Source of the DNA: UBA7803 sp041395905
Lineage (GTDB): Bacteria; Pseudomonadota; Gammaproteobacteria; Pseudomonadales; Azotimanducaceae
Length of the DNA: 64,000 nucleotides
Assembly: GCA_041395905.1 (NCBI GenBank)
Contig: JAWKZP010000006.1
Coordinates: 62,001 to 126,000 of the forward strand
Direction of reading: 5' to 3'
Below the pieces are notes generated by a model. That model was not told the DNA's origin, ran no database searches, and saw nothing but the letters and a program-made list of their open reading frames with translations. Of this stretch, positions 24,778 to 35,540 are shown piece after piece (position 1 is the stretch's first letter; the number at the start of each line of letters is the position of its first letter). The translations under genes were made by a program, and so were the position numbers.

Positions 24778-24782
24778 CACGA

Positions 24783-26618
24783 TCATTCCACCGTCACCGA
24801 CTTGGCCAGGTTGCGCGGCTGATCCACGTCCGTGCCCTTGAGCAGCGCCACGTGGTAGGCAAGCAGCTGCAGCGGCACCACGTAGACGATGGGTGCCAGA
24901 ATCTTGCTCACCGCCGGCAGGCCCACCACCGTCACGCCCGGCTCGCTGCGAATGGAGAGCGACTCGTCGGCAAACACGAACAGCTGTCCACCGCGCGCAC
25001 GCACCTCCTGCAGGTTCGACTGCACTTTCTCCAGCAGCTCGTCGTTGGGCGCCACCGCGATCACCGGCATGTTCTCGTCCACCAGGGCCAACGGGCCGTG
25101 CTTGAGCTCGCCCGCCGGGTAGCCTTCGGCATGAATGTAGGAGATCTCCTTGAGCTTCAGAGCGCCTTCCATGGCGATGGGAAACATCGGGCCGCGGCCG
25201 AGAAACAGCGCGTGGTGCCGGTCGGCAAAGCGCTCCGCAATCAGGCGCACCGCCGGTTCCAGCGTCAGGGCGCGCTCGATCACCGAATCGAGACCATGCA
25301 GCGCCTCCACCAGCTGCTGCTCCCGGGCATCGCCGAGGCCGTTGCGACGCCCGAGCAGAATCGTCAGCAGCAACAGCACCGTGAGCTGAGCGGTGAACGC
25401 CTTGGTGGAGGCGACCCCTACCTCGGTACCCGCCTGCAGCATCATCGCCAGATCCGACTCCCGCACCAGCGAGCTGGTCGGTACGTTGCAGATCGTCAGC
25501 GTCGCCGCGTAACCGATATCCCGGGCGATGCGCAGCGCCGCCAGGGTATCCGCGGTCTCGCCGGACTGAGAAATGGTGACGAACAGGCTGCCCGGCAGCA
25601 CGGCAACTTTGCGGTAGCGGAACTCGCTGGCGATCTCCACCTGACAGGGAATTCCCGCCAGCTCCTCGATCCAGTAGCGGGCGATGGAGGCCGCATAGAA
25701 GCTGGTGCCGCAGGCCACCAGGGTCACGGCGCGGGTGCGGTCGAAGATTTCCGGCGCTCGGACGCCGAACGCCTGCTCGAGTACCCGCTGGCGGCCCAGC
25801 CGACCCTCCAGCGTGTCGCGGATCACCGCCGGCTGCTGGTGGATCTCCTTCTGCATGAAGTGGCGGTAGTTGCCCCGGTCCACGTCGTCGCTGCCCATCT
25901 CCACCTTGATGGTGGCGCGGATCACGTTCTCGTCGTCGACGTTCCATACCGAGATGTCGGCGCGGGTGATCTCCACCAGATCACCTTCTTCGAGGAACAC
26001 GAACCGGTCGGTCACCGGGCGCAGCGCCAGCGGGTCGGAGGCGATGAAGTTCTCGCCGATGCCCTTGCCCACCACCAGCGGGCTGCCCATGCGCGCCGCG
26101 ACGATGCGCGTCGGGTCCTCGACGGACATCACGCCGATGGCATACGCGCCCTCCAGGCGCTTGACCGTGCGGCGCACCGCATCCAGCAGCGGCAGACCCT
26201 CGCCGTGGTGGTAGAAATCCACCAGGTGCACGATGACCTCGGAATCGGTGTCGGACGTAAAGGCGTAGCCGGCGCTCTTCAACTCCTCGCGCAGCGCTTC
26301 GTAGTTTTCGATGATGCCGTTGTGCACCAGGCACACGCGGCCGTTGGACACGTGCGGGTGGGCGTTGGTCTCGTTGGGCACGCCGTGGGTGGCCCAGCGG
26401 GTATGGGCGATGCCGGTGCGGCCGGTGATGGGCGCTGCGCTCACCTCATTGACCAGCTCGCGCACCTTACCCACCCGCTTGCGGCAAGTGAGGCTGCCGT
26501 CCGCGCCGATGACCGCGAGTCCGGCCGAGTCGTAGCCCCGGTACTCCAGTCGCAGCAGACCTTCCAGCAGGATTTCAGCGACGTTCCGGTCGGCGACGGC
26601 GCCAACGATTCCGCACAT
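24783..26618 (-). CDS. glmS: Glutamine-fructose-6-phosphate aminotransferase (isomerizing)
   Basis: Makes glucosamine 6-phosphate from fructose 6-phosphate and glutamine, the entry to peptidoglycan and LPS amino-sugar synthesis. The protein starts MCGIVGAV, exposing the catalytic Cys after Met removal; the glutaminase domain runs to ~240, then two SIS isomerase domains (LVACGTSFYAA, TISQSGETADTLAALR; ARGGQLFVFAD) and the C-terminal DQPRNLAKSVTVE, the standard end carrying the catalytic Lys. Length 611 is typical. It follows glmU by 29 bases on the same strand, the glmUS operon order also found in E. coli. No glmS ribozyme was recognised. Confidence 0.98.
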   Translation of the reverse strand: MCGIVGAVADRNVAEILLEGLLRLEYRGYDSAGLAVIGADGSLTCRKRVGKVRELVNEVSAAPITGRTGIAHTRWATHGVPNETNAHPHVSNGRVCLVHNGIIENYEALREELKSAGYAFTSDTDSEVIVHLVDFYHHGEGLPLLDAVRRTVKRLEGAYAIGVMSVEDPTRIVAARMGSPLVVGKGIGENFIASDPLALRPVTDRFVFLEEGDLVEITRADISVWNVDDENVIRATIKVEMGSDDVDRGNYRHFMQKEIHQQPAVIRDTLEGRLGRQRVLEQAFGVRAPEIFDRTRAVTLVACGTSFYAASIARYWIEELAGIPCQVEIASEFRYRKVAVLPGSLFVTISQSGETADTLAALRIARDIGYAATLTICNVPTSSLVRESDLAMMLQAGTEVGVASTKAFTAQLTVLLLLTILLGRRNGLGDAREQQLVEALHGLDSVIERALTLEPAVRLIAERFADRHHALFLGRGPMFPIAMEGALKLKEISYIHAEGYPAGELKHGPLALVDENMPVIAVAPNDELLEKVQSNLQEVRARGGQLFVFADESLSIRSEPGVTVVGLPAVSKILAPIVYVVPLQLLAYHVALLKGTDVDQPRNLAKSVTVE

Positions 26619-26647
26619 GGCAACTCCTCAGATGGGGGTAGAGCGGT

Positions 26648-28045
26648 TCAGGATTTGTCTTTGCGCCGATCGGGACGCACCCAGCCCTCGACGTTGCGCT
26701 GCCGGCCGCGGCCGACCGCCAGGGTGGCGGCCTTGACCCGCGTGGTGATGGTCGAGCCTGCCGCGATGAATGCATCCGACTCGATCACCAGGGGCGCCAC
26801 TAGCGTGCTGTTGGTGCCGACGAACACCCGATCGCCGATCTCGGTCCGGTGCTTGTCGATGCCGTCGTAATTGCAGGTCACGGTGCCGGCGCCGACGTTG
26901 CAGTCCTCGCCGATCTCCGTGTCGCCGAGATAGGCCAGATGGCTGGCCTTGCTGCCCTTGCCCAGCTGCGACTTCTTGACCTCTACGAAGTTGCCGATCT
27001 TCACGCCGTCCAGCAGCCGGGTCCCGGGGCGTATGCGCGCGAACGGCCCCAGATTGCAGCCGGCCGCGATCTCCGCGCCATCCACCACGGTGTGTGCCTC
27101 GATGCGGACACCGTCACCGATCTGCGAGTTGCGGATCACCGCACCAGGGCCGATGTAGACGTTGTCGCCCAGCGCGACCTCCCCCTCGAGCACCACGTTG
27201 ACGTCGAGGAAGCAGTCGCGCCCGGTGTGCACGCGCCCGCGCACGTCGACCCTGGCCGGGTCCGCCATCGACGCCCCCGAGCGCAACAGGCGCGCGGTCT
27301 CCCGCGCCTGGTAGGCGCGCTCCAGCTCGGCAAGCTGGGCGCGATCGTTGACGCCCCGCACCTCTACCGGATCCTGCGTGCGCACCGCCTCGACGCGAAC
27401 CCCGTCGGCCACGGCGAGCGCGACCACGTCGGTCAGGTAGATCTCACCCTGGGCATTGTCCGGGCGCACCCGCTCGAGCAGGCGCCGCAGCATCCCGGCC
27501 GGCGCCGCCAGAATGCCGGAGTTGATCTCCCGGATCGCCCGCTGCTCCGGGCCCGCATCCCGATACTCGACGATGCCGCGCACCGCTCCCGTCTCGTCGC
27601 GCAGTATCCGTCCGAGCTCCGCCGGATCGTCGAACTCCGCGGTCACCAGGGCCAGCGCGTCGGCGCCCGCAGCGGCCACGCAGGCGGCGAGCGTCGCTCC
27701 GGTCACCAACGGCACATCGCCATACAGCACCAGCACCAGCGCATCGTCGCCGATCTGCGGCAGCGCAAGCTGCACTGCGTGCCCGGTGCCGCGCTGCTCG
27801 GTCTGAAGCACCCAGCCGACAGGCCGCGGCAGGCGTGGCTCCATTGCCGCCCTGACCGCCTCCGCACCGTGGCCCACCACCACGTGGGTGGCCCGCGCTT
27901 CGAGCCCGGTGAGGGTGTCGAGCACATGCTCGAGCATGGCTTTTCCCGCCAGTTCATGGAGAACCTTGGGGCGCGCGGACGCCATGCGCTTGCCCTGTCC
28001 CGCAGCAAGCACTACCGCTTCGATGGGAGAGTTCTGTCGTTTCAT
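26648..28045 (-). CDS. glmU: Bifunctional GlcNAc-1-P uridyltransferase / GlcN-1-P acetyltransferase
   Basis: Produces UDP-N-acetylglucosamine. N-terminal pyrophosphorylase half: LAAGQGKRMASARPKVLHEL (near residue 12), LQTEQRGTGHAV (near 80), VLYGDVPLV; C-terminal left-handed beta-helix half built of hexapeptide repeats (GPGAVIRNSQIGDGVRIEAH; KASHLAYLGDTEIGEDCNVG; AGTVTCNYDG with the acetyl-CoA-site residues). 465 residues from ATG 28045; the open frame extends 15 codons further upstream into the terminator region and is rejected. Separated from atpC by the atp terminator, so it probably has its own promoter or relies on read-through. Confidence 0.98.
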   Translation of the reverse strand: MKRQNSPIEAVVLAAGQGKRMASARPKVLHELAGKAMLEHVLDTLTGLEARATHVVVGHGAEAVRAAMEPRLPRPVGWVLQTEQRGTGHAVQLALPQIGDDALVLVLYGDVPLVTGATLAACVAAAGADALALVTAEFDDPAELGRILRDETGAVRGIVEYRDAGPEQRAIREINSGILAAPAGMLRRLLERVRPDNAQGEIYLTDVVALAVADGVRVEAVRTQDPVEVRGVNDRAQLAELERAYQARETARLLRSGASMADPARVDVRGRVHTGRDCFLDVNVVLEGEVALGDNVYIGPGAVIRNSQIGDGVRIEAHTVVDGAEIAAGCNLGPFARIRPGTRLLDGVKIGNFVEVKKSQLGKGSKASHLAYLGDTEIGEDCNVGAGTVTCNYDGIDKHRTEIGDRVFVGTNSTLVAPLVIESDAFIAAGSTITTRVKAATLAVGRGRQRNVEGWVRPDRRKDKS

Positions 28046-28088
28046 GATTGCCGGGTATGGAAGGCGAGCCCGGATTATATCCAGGGGC

Positions 28089-28121
28089 AAAAAAAAGGGG
28101 GTCCGCGTTGCGACCCCCTTT
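28089..28121 (-). terminator. Rho-independent terminator of the atp operon
   Basis: On the minus strand a perfect 10-bp stem, AAAGGGGGTC paired with GACCCCCTTT across an 8-base loop, runs into a tract of eight T residues (28089-28096 are all A on the plus strand). It lies 58 bases downstream of atpC and 44 upstream of glmU, so it should end atpIBEFHAGDC transcription. Confidence 0.93.
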
Positions 28122-28178
28122 GTAAGCGAATGGTGCCGGCGCCAATCGCCGGTCCAGGGCAGTTGCCGGCGAAGTTGG

Positions 28179-28601
28179 TCAGCGGCGGCGCTTCTTCAGC
28201 TCGGCCACCGTGCGCTGGCGCGCCATGGCTTCCGCCAGCATGGCGGCAGCCGCCGAGAACTCGATCTCCGCCGTCTGATCGGCCAGCGCCCGCTCGGCAG
28301 CCTGCTGGGCTTCGAGCGCTGCAGCCTCATCGATGTCTTCGGCGCGTTGCGCCGTATCGGCCAGGATGGTCACCACACCCGGCTGCACTTCCAGGTAGCC
28401 GCCGGAGGCAAAGAAAACCTCTTCTTCACCGTTGTCGAACTTCAGCCGCACCGGCCCGGGCCGGACCCCGGTGAGCAGCGGCGCGTGTCCCGGCATGATG
28501 CCGAGCTCACCGACGGTGCCGGTGGCGCTCACCATGGTCACGCGCCCGGAGAAGATCTCCTGTTCCGCGCTGACGATGTCGCAGTGCATGGTCATGGCCA
28601 T
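28179..28601 (-). CDS. atpC: ATP synthase F1 epsilon subunit
   Basis: Central-stalk subunit that couples and inhibits F1. The 140-residue protein has the N-terminal beta-sandwich (HCDIVSAEQEIFSGRVTMVS; LGIMPGHAPLLTGVRPGPVR) and a C-terminal two-helix region rich in Ala, Glu and Arg. ATG 28601 is supported by GGAGAG 7 bases upstream; ATG 28595 two codons later is also possible. It is the last gene of the atp operon, 39 bases after atpD. Confidence 0.97.
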   Translation of the reverse strand: MAMTMHCDIVSAEQEIFSGRVTMVSATGTVGELGIMPGHAPLLTGVRPGPVRLKFDNGEEEVFFASGGYLEVQPGVVTILADTAQRAEDIDEAAALEAQQAAERALADQTAEIEFSAAAAMLAEAMARQRTVAELKKRRR

Positions 28602-28640
28602 GATGGTGCTCTCCGTATCCCCTGTGCTTCAGCCCGCCGC

Positions 28641-30023
28641 TCAGCCCTGCAGGCGCTTGGCCTTCTCGACCGCGTCCTCGATGGTACCCACCATGTAGAA
28701 GGCGTCTTCCGGCAGATGGTCGTACTCGCCGTCCAGAATCGCCTTGAAGCTGCGCACCGTGTCTTCGCGGCTCACGTAAACGCCGGGGTTGCCGGTGAAC
28801 ACCTCGGCCACGAAGAACGACTGCGAGAAGAACTTCTGAATCTTCCGCGCGCGGTAGACCAGCTGCTTGTCTTCTTCCGACAGCTCATCCATGCCGAGGA
28901 TGGCGATGATGTCACGCAGCTCCTGGTAGCGCTGCAGCACCCGCTGCACGCCCTGAGCGACGTCGTAGTGCTCCTGCCCCACCACCAGCGGATCCAGCTG
29001 GCGGCTGGTGGAGTCGAGCGGATCCACGGCCGGGTAGATGCCCAGGTCCGTGATGGCGCGCGACAGCGTCACGGTGGAGTCCAAGTGGGCGAAGGTGGTG
29101 GCCGGCGACGGGTCGGTGAGGTCGTCGGCGGGCACGTACACGGCCTGCACCGAGGTGATCGAGCCGGTCTTGGTGGTGGTGATGCGTTCCTGCAGTACGC
29201 CCATCTCCTCCGCCAGGTTCGGCTGGTAGCCCACGGCGGACGGCATGCGGCCGAGCAGCGCCGATACCTCGGTTCCCGCCAGCGTGTAGCGGTAGATGTT
29301 GTCCACGAACAGCAGCACGTCGCGGCCTTCGTCGCGGAACTTCTCAGCGAGCGTCAACCCGGTGAGCGCCACCCGCAGACGGTTGCCCGGCGGCTCGTTC
29401 ATCTGCCCGAACACCAGCGAGATCTTGTCGAGCACGCCGGACTCTTCCATCTCGTGATAGAAGTCGTTGCCCTCACGAGTGCGCTCGCCGACACCGGCAA
29501 ACACCGACAGGCCCGAGTGCTCGGTGGCGATGTTGCGGATCAGCTCGAGCATGGTCACGGTCTTACCCACGCCGGCGCCGCCGAACAGGCCCACCTTACC
29601 GCCCTTGGCGAACGGGCAGATGAGGTCGATCACCTTGATGCCCGTTTCCAGCAGCTCGTTGCCACCCTTCTGATCTTCGTAGCTCGGCGGCTTGCGGTGG
29701 ATCGGCATCTGCTCGCGCGCATTCACGGGGCCCTTCTCGTCGATGGGCTCGCCCAGCACGTTCATGATCCGGCCGAGGGTTTCCTCGCCCACCGGAATGC
29801 TGATCGCGCTGCCGGTGTTCACCACTTCGAGGCCGCGGGACAGACCGTCGGAGACGCCCATGGCGATGGTGCGCACCACGCCGTCGCCGAGCTGCTGCTG
29901 GACCTCCAGGGTCAGCCCGGCGCTGGTCACCTTAAGCGCGTCGTACACCTTGGGCACGTGCTCGCGCGGAAACTCCACGTCGATCACGGCGCCGATGATT
30001 TGAACGATTCGACCGCTGCTCAT
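28641..30023 (-). CDS. atpD: ATP synthase F1 beta subunit
   Basis: Catalytic subunit of F1. The P-loop GGAGVGKTVTMLELI (near residue 150), the catalytic Glu region GVGERTREGND (near 180), and LLFVDNIYRYTLAGTEVSALLGRMPSAVGYQ are all present; note FVDNIYRY, where FVDNIYRF is most common. 460 residues from ATG 30023; an in-frame extension of 24 codons to 30095 overlaps atpG and is rejected. Confidence 0.98.
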   Translation of the reverse strand: MSSGRIVQIIGAVIDVEFPREHVPKVYDALKVTSAGLTLEVQQQLGDGVVRTIAMGVSDGLSRGLEVVNTGSAISIPVGEETLGRIMNVLGEPIDEKGPVNAREQMPIHRKPPSYEDQKGGNELLETGIKVIDLICPFAKGGKVGLFGGAGVGKTVTMLELIRNIATEHSGLSVFAGVGERTREGNDFYHEMEESGVLDKISLVFGQMNEPPGNRLRVALTGLTLAEKFRDEGRDVLLFVDNIYRYTLAGTEVSALLGRMPSAVGYQPNLAEEMGVLQERITTTKTGSITSVQAVYVPADDLTDPSPATTFAHLDSTVTLSRAITDLGIYPAVDPLDSTSRQLDPLVVGQEHYDVAQGVQRVLQRYQELRDIIAILGMDELSEEDKQLVYRARKIQKFFSQSFFVAEVFTGNPGVYVSREDTVRSFKAILDGEYDHLPEDAFYMVGTIEDAVEKAKRLQG

Positions 30024-30075
30024 GTTCGTCTGCCTCTCAAAACTGTGCTCGTTGGTTCCTGCGGCGATGCTGCGG

Positions 30076-30936
30076 TCAGACCGCTGCGGCACCACCGACG
30101 ATTTCTGCGATTTCCTGGGTGATCGCCGCCTGCCGCGCGTTGTTGTAGATCAGCGACAGCTCGTCGATCAGCTTCTCGGCGTTTTCCGTGGCGTTCTTCA
30201 TCGCGATCATCTTCGCCGCCTGCTCGCAGGCGCCGTTCTCGATGACCGCCTGGTACACCTGCGACTCGATGAAGCGCGTCACCAGACCTTCGATCAGCTG
30301 CCGTGCATCCGGCTCGTAGATGTAGTCCCAGCGATGCGTCAGCGCGTCGTCGTCTTCCGGCTCCAGCGGCAGCAGTTGCCGGATCACCGGGCTCTGGGTC
30401 ATGGTGTTGACGAAATCGTTGCTGATGATGAACAGCCGATCGATGCGGCCTTCCTCGTAGGCATCGAGCATCACCTTGATGCCGCCGATCAGGTCGTTGA
30501 GGGTCGGGGTCTCGCCGACGTCATGCAGCGCCGCGACGATGTTCCCGCCCACGGAACGGAAGAAGCTGGCCGCCTTGTTGCCGATCAGACCCAGATCGAT
30601 CTCGACGCCCTTGGCGTGCCAATCGGCCATCTCGCGCACCAGTACGCGGAACAGGTTGACGTTCAGACCGCCGCACAGGCCCTTGTCGGAGGAGACCACG
30701 ATATAGCCGATGCGCTTCACGTCGCGCGCCGCCATGTAGGTGTGTTTGTACTCCGGATTGGCGTTGGCCAGGTGGCCGATCACGGCACGGATCTTCTCCG
30801 AATACGGGCGCCCTTCGCGCATGCGGTCCTGGGTGCGGCGCATCTTGCTCGCCGCCACCATCTGCATCGCGCTGGTGATCTTCTGCGTGTTCTGCACGCT
30901 GCCGATCTTCTTCTTGATCTCTCTGCCGACGGCCAT
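30076..30936 (-). CDS. atpG: ATP synthase F1 gamma subunit
   Basis: Rotary shaft of F1. The N-terminal helix GREIKKKIGSVQNTQKITSA and SAMQMVAASKMRR, the Rossmann-like core VSSDKGLCGGLN (near residue 85) and the C-terminal helix MKNATENAEKLIDELSLIYN are conserved. 286 residues, family-typical. 52 bases separate it from atpD. Confidence 0.97.
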   Translation of the reverse strand: MAVGREIKKKIGSVQNTQKITSAMQMVAASKMRRTQDRMREGRPYSEKIRAVIGHLANANPEYKHTYMAARDVKRIGYIVVSSDKGLCGGLNVNLFRVLVREMADWHAKGVEIDLGLIGNKAASFFRSVGGNIVAALHDVGETPTLNDLIGGIKVMLDAYEEGRIDRLFIISNDFVNTMTQSPVIRQLLPLEPEDDDALTHRWDYIYEPDARQLIEGLVTRFIESQVYQAVIENGACEQAAKMIAMKNATENAEKLIDELSLIYNNARQAAITQEIAEIVGGAAAV

Positions 30937-30964
30937 CGCTTCTACCCCGTGCTGCGAACCGTGC

Positions 30965-32509
<1,545 letters not shown>

Positions 32510-32606
32510 GTTGCATTCCTCAGTTTCACTTCGCTGCCGCTCACCCGGGTGACCAGCCGCTTAAATCCTTTCGTTGCCCTGTCCGCCAGCGCTGCCTGGC
32601 CGCTGC

Positions 32607-33152
32607 TCAACTGCGCTGCAGAACCTCGGCCAGCTTGCCGAGCTTGCCGCGTACCGAGCCGTCTATGACCGTGTCTCCGGCACGGATGACGGCACCGCCG
32701 ATGAGGCTCTGATCCACGCTGCTGCTGAGGCTGACTTCCTTGCTGTAACGCGCCTGCAGCGCACCTTTTATGCGCTCGACCTGCGCGTCGCTCAGCGGGT
32801 AGGCGGAAACCACCTCGACGTCGAGCACCCGCTCCTGTTCCGCCCTGAGCGCTTCGAACTGCTCGGCGACGTCGGCAATCAGACCGAGCCGCTTGTTGCG
32901 GGCCAGAACCTGCACGAAGCGTCGCGCGCGGTCATCGAGATCATCGCCGCAGATCTCAATCAGCCGCCGCGCTTTCTGCTCGTCCGCCACATCGGGCGAA
33001 CCCAGCAGCCGCTCGACGCCCGGCTGCTGTGCGACTGCAGCGAGCAGCTGCAGCATGCGCGACCAGCGCGTGAGCGCATCGCCACCTGCGCCCAGCGCGA
33101 TCTCGAACACCGCGTTGGCGTAAGGTCTGGCAAGAGTGGCAAGTTCGGCCAT
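32607..33152 (-). CDS. atpH: ATP synthase F1 delta subunit
   Basis: Peripheral-stalk subunit joining F1 to the b dimer. N-terminal LARPYANAVFEIAL helix bundle, then VVSAYPLSDAQVERIKGAL and the C-terminal DQSLIGGAVIRAGDTVIDGS motif (near residue 150) that identifies the family. 181 residues. ATG 33152, 11 bases after atpF. Confidence 0.97.
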   Translation of the reverse strand: MAELATLARPYANAVFEIALGAGGDALTRWSRMLQLLAAVAQQPGVERLLGSPDVADEQKARRLIEICGDDLDDRARRFVQVLARNKRLGLIADVAEQFEALRAEQERVLDVEVVSAYPLSDAQVERIKGALQARYSKEVSLSSSVDQSLIGGAVIRAGDTVIDGSVRGKLGKLAEVLQRS

Positions 33153-33163
33153 GACGGGATTCC

Positions 33164-33634
33164 TCAGAGCTCCGCGGCAAGCTGCTCGAGCAGCTGGTTG
33201 TGCTTGTCGGTATCCACCGTCGCACCCAGCACCCGCTCTGCGCCGGCTACCGCCAGGGCAGCCACCTGCATACGCAGCGCCTCTTTGGCGCGGTTGATTT
33301 CCTGCTCGATCTCGGCCATCTGAGCTTCCTTGAGGCGCTCGCCTTCGGCGCGCGCATCGTTCTTGGCCGTTTCGATCATCTGCACGGCCTGCTGGCGCGC
33401 CTGTTCGAGAATGCGCTGGGCCTCTTCTTTGGCATCACGCAGCTGATCGGTCGCCCGGTCCTGCGCCAGCGCCAGATCTTTCTCGGCTCGCTCTGCGGCA
33501 GCCAGGCCTTCGGCGATCGCCTCCTGGCGCTGCCGCATGGCGGTGACCACGGGCGGCCAGATGAACTTCCAGCAGAACCAGACGAACACCAGGAACGTCA
33601 GGCTCTGACCGATCAGCGTCAGGTTGAGAGTCAT
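33164..33634 (-). CDS. atpF: ATP synthase Fo b subunit
   Basis: Membrane-anchored stator. One N-terminal membrane helix (LNLTLIGQSLTFLVFVWFCW, from residue 3) followed by a long charged alpha-helix (RQRQEAIAEGLAAAERAEKD onward) that forms the b-dimer stalk. 156 residues as in E. coli. No b-prime paralogue is present. Confidence 0.97.
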   Translation of the reverse strand: MTLNLTLIGQSLTFLVFVWFCWKFIWPPVVTAMRQRQEAIAEGLAAAERAEKDLALAQDRATDQLRDAKEEAQRILEQARQQAVQMIETAKNDARAEGERLKEAQMAEIEQEINRAKEALRMQVAALAVAGAERVLGATVDTDKHNQLLEQLAAEL

Positions 33635-33693
33635 AAGCTCACCTCAATCCGTTACCCCAAGCCACATCACCCCGTGCTGTGGCCAGATTCCCA

Positions 33694-33930
33694 TCAGCCG
33701 CCGACGGCGAAGATCACGTAGAGACCGATACCCACTGCAATCATGGGCACCGCGTCCACCAGACCGAGCACGATGAACAGCTGGGTACGCAGCATCGGCA
33801 GCAGCTCCGGCTGACGCGCAACGCCTTCCAGGAATTTACCGCCCAGCACGCCTACGCCGATGGCAGCGCCCACCGCGCCCAGGCCCATCATGAGGCCGCC
33901 TGCTACGTAAAGAAGAACCGCTAGTTCCAT
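33694..33930 (-). CDS. atpE: ATP synthase Fo c subunit
   Basis: Proteolipid of the rotor ring, 78 residues, two membrane helices joined by the polar loop ARQPE. The ion-binding carboxylate is Asp in GLVDAVPMIAVG; the Na+-ring signature (Gln in helix 1, Glu-Ser in helix 2) is absent, so proton coupling is inferred. ATG 33930 was chosen because GGGAG lies 6 bases upstream; an in-frame GTG at 33936 would add two residues. Confidence 0.97.
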   Translation of the reverse strand: MELAVLLYVAGGLMMGLGAVGAAIGVGVLGGKFLEGVARQPELLPMLRTQLFIVLGLVDAVPMIAVGIGLYVIFAVGG

Positions 33931-34001
33931 GATCACTCCCAGTTTCGAGGTTTACTTATCCTTGCGGATTCCAAATCAAGGTGACGCGGGGGCCGCGCCG
34001 C

Positions 34002-34850
34002 TCAGTGCTCCGACTCGACGTCGTGGGCCTGCGCCAGGTACACCACTGTCAGGACGGCGAAGATGAAGGCCTGCAGCGTGATGATCAGCACGTGAAACAC
34101 CGCCCAGCCCCATTGCAGCACACCGCCGAAGACGCCCAGCAGCATGCCGCCCGTGAACATCAGGGCAATCAGCACGAAGATCATCTCGCCGGCATACATG
34201 TTGCCGAACAGCCGCAGTCCCAGTGACAGCGGCTTGGCGATGAGGGTGACGCCTTCCAGCACGAAATTGATCGGCGCGGCGACCTTCGGAAAAGGGTGAA
34301 ACGCCAGCTCGCCGAGAAAGCCGCCGAGGCCTTTGCATTTGACGCTGTAGTAGAGAATCAGCACGAACACGGTCAGCGCCATGGCCATGGTGATGTTGGG
34401 ATCCGTGGTCGGCACCACTTTCATGTAGTGAATGCCCATGGCGCCGGCGACGCCTGGGAGCCAGTCCACCGGCAGCAGGTCCATGAGATTCATCAGCCAC
34501 ACCCACACGAAAATGGTGAGGGCCATCGGCGCGATCAGGTCGTTCTTGTAGCTGAAGATGCTGCGGGTGGTGTCGTCGATGAAATCGACGATCATCTCCA
34601 CGAAGTTCTGCAACCCGCCGGGAATGCCGGCTGTCGCCTTGCGCGCTGCGGTCCAGAAGATCGCTATGAACACCAGACCCAGCGTCAGCGACCAGACCAT
34701 GGAATCGACGTTTATGGACCAGAACCCCATCGCCTGCGCCTGCTCGGTGCTGTGGGCGAACCCCCAGGAGCCATCGGGCAGCTGCCCGTAGACCAGGTTC
34801 TGCAGGTGGTGCCTGATGTACTCTGCCGAGTTTCCTTCCGCGCTTGCCAT
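34002..34850 (-). CDS. atpB: ATP synthase Fo a subunit
   Basis: Proton-channel subunit of Fo, 282 residues with five to six hydrophobic helices. The essential Arg is in SLGLRLFGNMYAGE (near residue 215), and the C-terminal ILTLQAFIFAVLTVVYL-like VLIITLQAFIFAVLTVVYLA segment is characteristic. A hydrophilic N-terminal periplasmic segment of about 45 residues is typical of gammaproteobacterial a subunits. Lies 71 bases before atpE. Confidence 0.97.
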   Translation of the reverse strand: MASAEGNSAEYIRHHLQNLVYGQLPDGSWGFAHSTEQAQAMGFWSINVDSMVWSLTLGLVFIAIFWTAARKATAGIPGGLQNFVEMIVDFIDDTTRSIFSYKNDLIAPMALTIFVWVWLMNLMDLLPVDWLPGVAGAMGIHYMKVVPTTDPNITMAMALTVFVLILYYSVKCKGLGGFLGELAFHPFPKVAAPINFVLEGVTLIAKPLSLGLRLFGNMYAGEMIFVLIALMFTGGMLLGVFGGVLQWGWAVFHVLIITLQAFIFAVLTVVYLAQAHDVESEH

Positions 34851-34961
34851 GCTGCTATCGGATTCCCTGTGCCTTGTTCTGGTTGTGGCGGGCCGCCTGT
34901 GGCTTCGCCAATCGTCGTTTCCGGGGCGACCGAGTACCGGACCGGGCGGGCCCGTTGACCC

Positions 34962-35372
34962 TCATGTCGCACCGCGCGCAGTCATCGGCCCCGCGACGTA
35001 CATCAGCTGCGCCAGCACCAGGGTGCCGAAGAAACCCAGCGCCGCGGGCTGCCAGGCTGCCACTGCAATTCCGAGCAGCAGCAGCGTCAGGGCGAACCTC
35101 AGTACGCCCAGCGCCAGCAACCGGCCGGCGGAGCGCTGCCGCTCCGTCTGCCACGCGAACAGCGCGTTGGGAATCACGCAGACCGCCCCGGCAATGAGCC
35201 CCGCAACCGCCTGCCTGCTGCTCATCAGCATGAGCCCCGCGGACGCGACGACGGCGACGCAGAGCTGCAGGATGACGATGCGGTAAGTGAGTGGCACCAA
35301 CGTCGCCGCTACTGGCCCTTTTCCGGTGTTCCGTTCCGGTATTCCAGAGGCTTTTTCACGGCGCGGAGCCAC
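34962..35372 (-). CDS. atpI: ATP synthase protein I
   Basis: Small membrane protein thought to help c-ring assembly and cation handling. The 136 residues contain four hydrophobic segments (RIVILQLCVAVVASAGLML; QAVAGLIAGAVCVIPNALFA; RFALTLLLLGIAVAAW; LGFFGTLVLAQLMYV), the last-but-two with the PNALFAW pattern of AtpI. GTG 35372 is the first available start; the basic first ~25 residues are not conserved and a later start is possible. First gene of the atp operon; atpB follows after 111 bases. Confidence 0.88.
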   Translation of the reverse strand: MAPRREKASGIPERNTGKGPVAATLVPLTYRIVILQLCVAVVASAGLMLMSSRQAVAGLIAGAVCVIPNALFAWQTERQRSAGRLLALGVLRFALTLLLLGIAVAAWQPAALGFFGTLVLAQLMYVAGPMTARGAT

Positions 35373-35430
35373 CGGCTGTGCCAGTCGCGCCGCCGTGCCC
35401 CGGGCCTAAGGCCCCTGAAAAGCGGCGCGT

Positions 35431-35459
35431 ATTATAGGGAGGCGGGCATCCCCGTTCAA
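35431..35459 (-). promoter_or_regulatory. Sigma70-type promoter of the atp operon
   Basis: On the minus strand TTGAAC and a perfect TATAAT are separated by 17 bases, ending 58 bases upstream of the atpI GTG in the parB/atpI gap (35373-35540). This is the best-scoring promoter pattern seen in the window. A short GGGCC/GGCCC inverted repeat in the leader (about 35402-35414) lies between promoter and gene. Confidence 0.75.
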
Positions 35460-35540
35460 TTCAAACCGGCCGAAATACGGGGAATTGTGTATATGGCTCG
35501 TAACCCGTTCCTACCGGGTCCCGCAGGCCGTGCACGCACC

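Noticed and set aside
26619..26647. glmS ribozyme or riboswitch upstream of glmS
   Set aside because: The gap to glmU is only 29 bases; no room and no recognised core. Gammaproteobacteria normally use small RNAs instead.
34084..34099. Possible parS in atpB
   Set aside because: Only the right half CACGTGAAACA fits; the left half has five mismatches.
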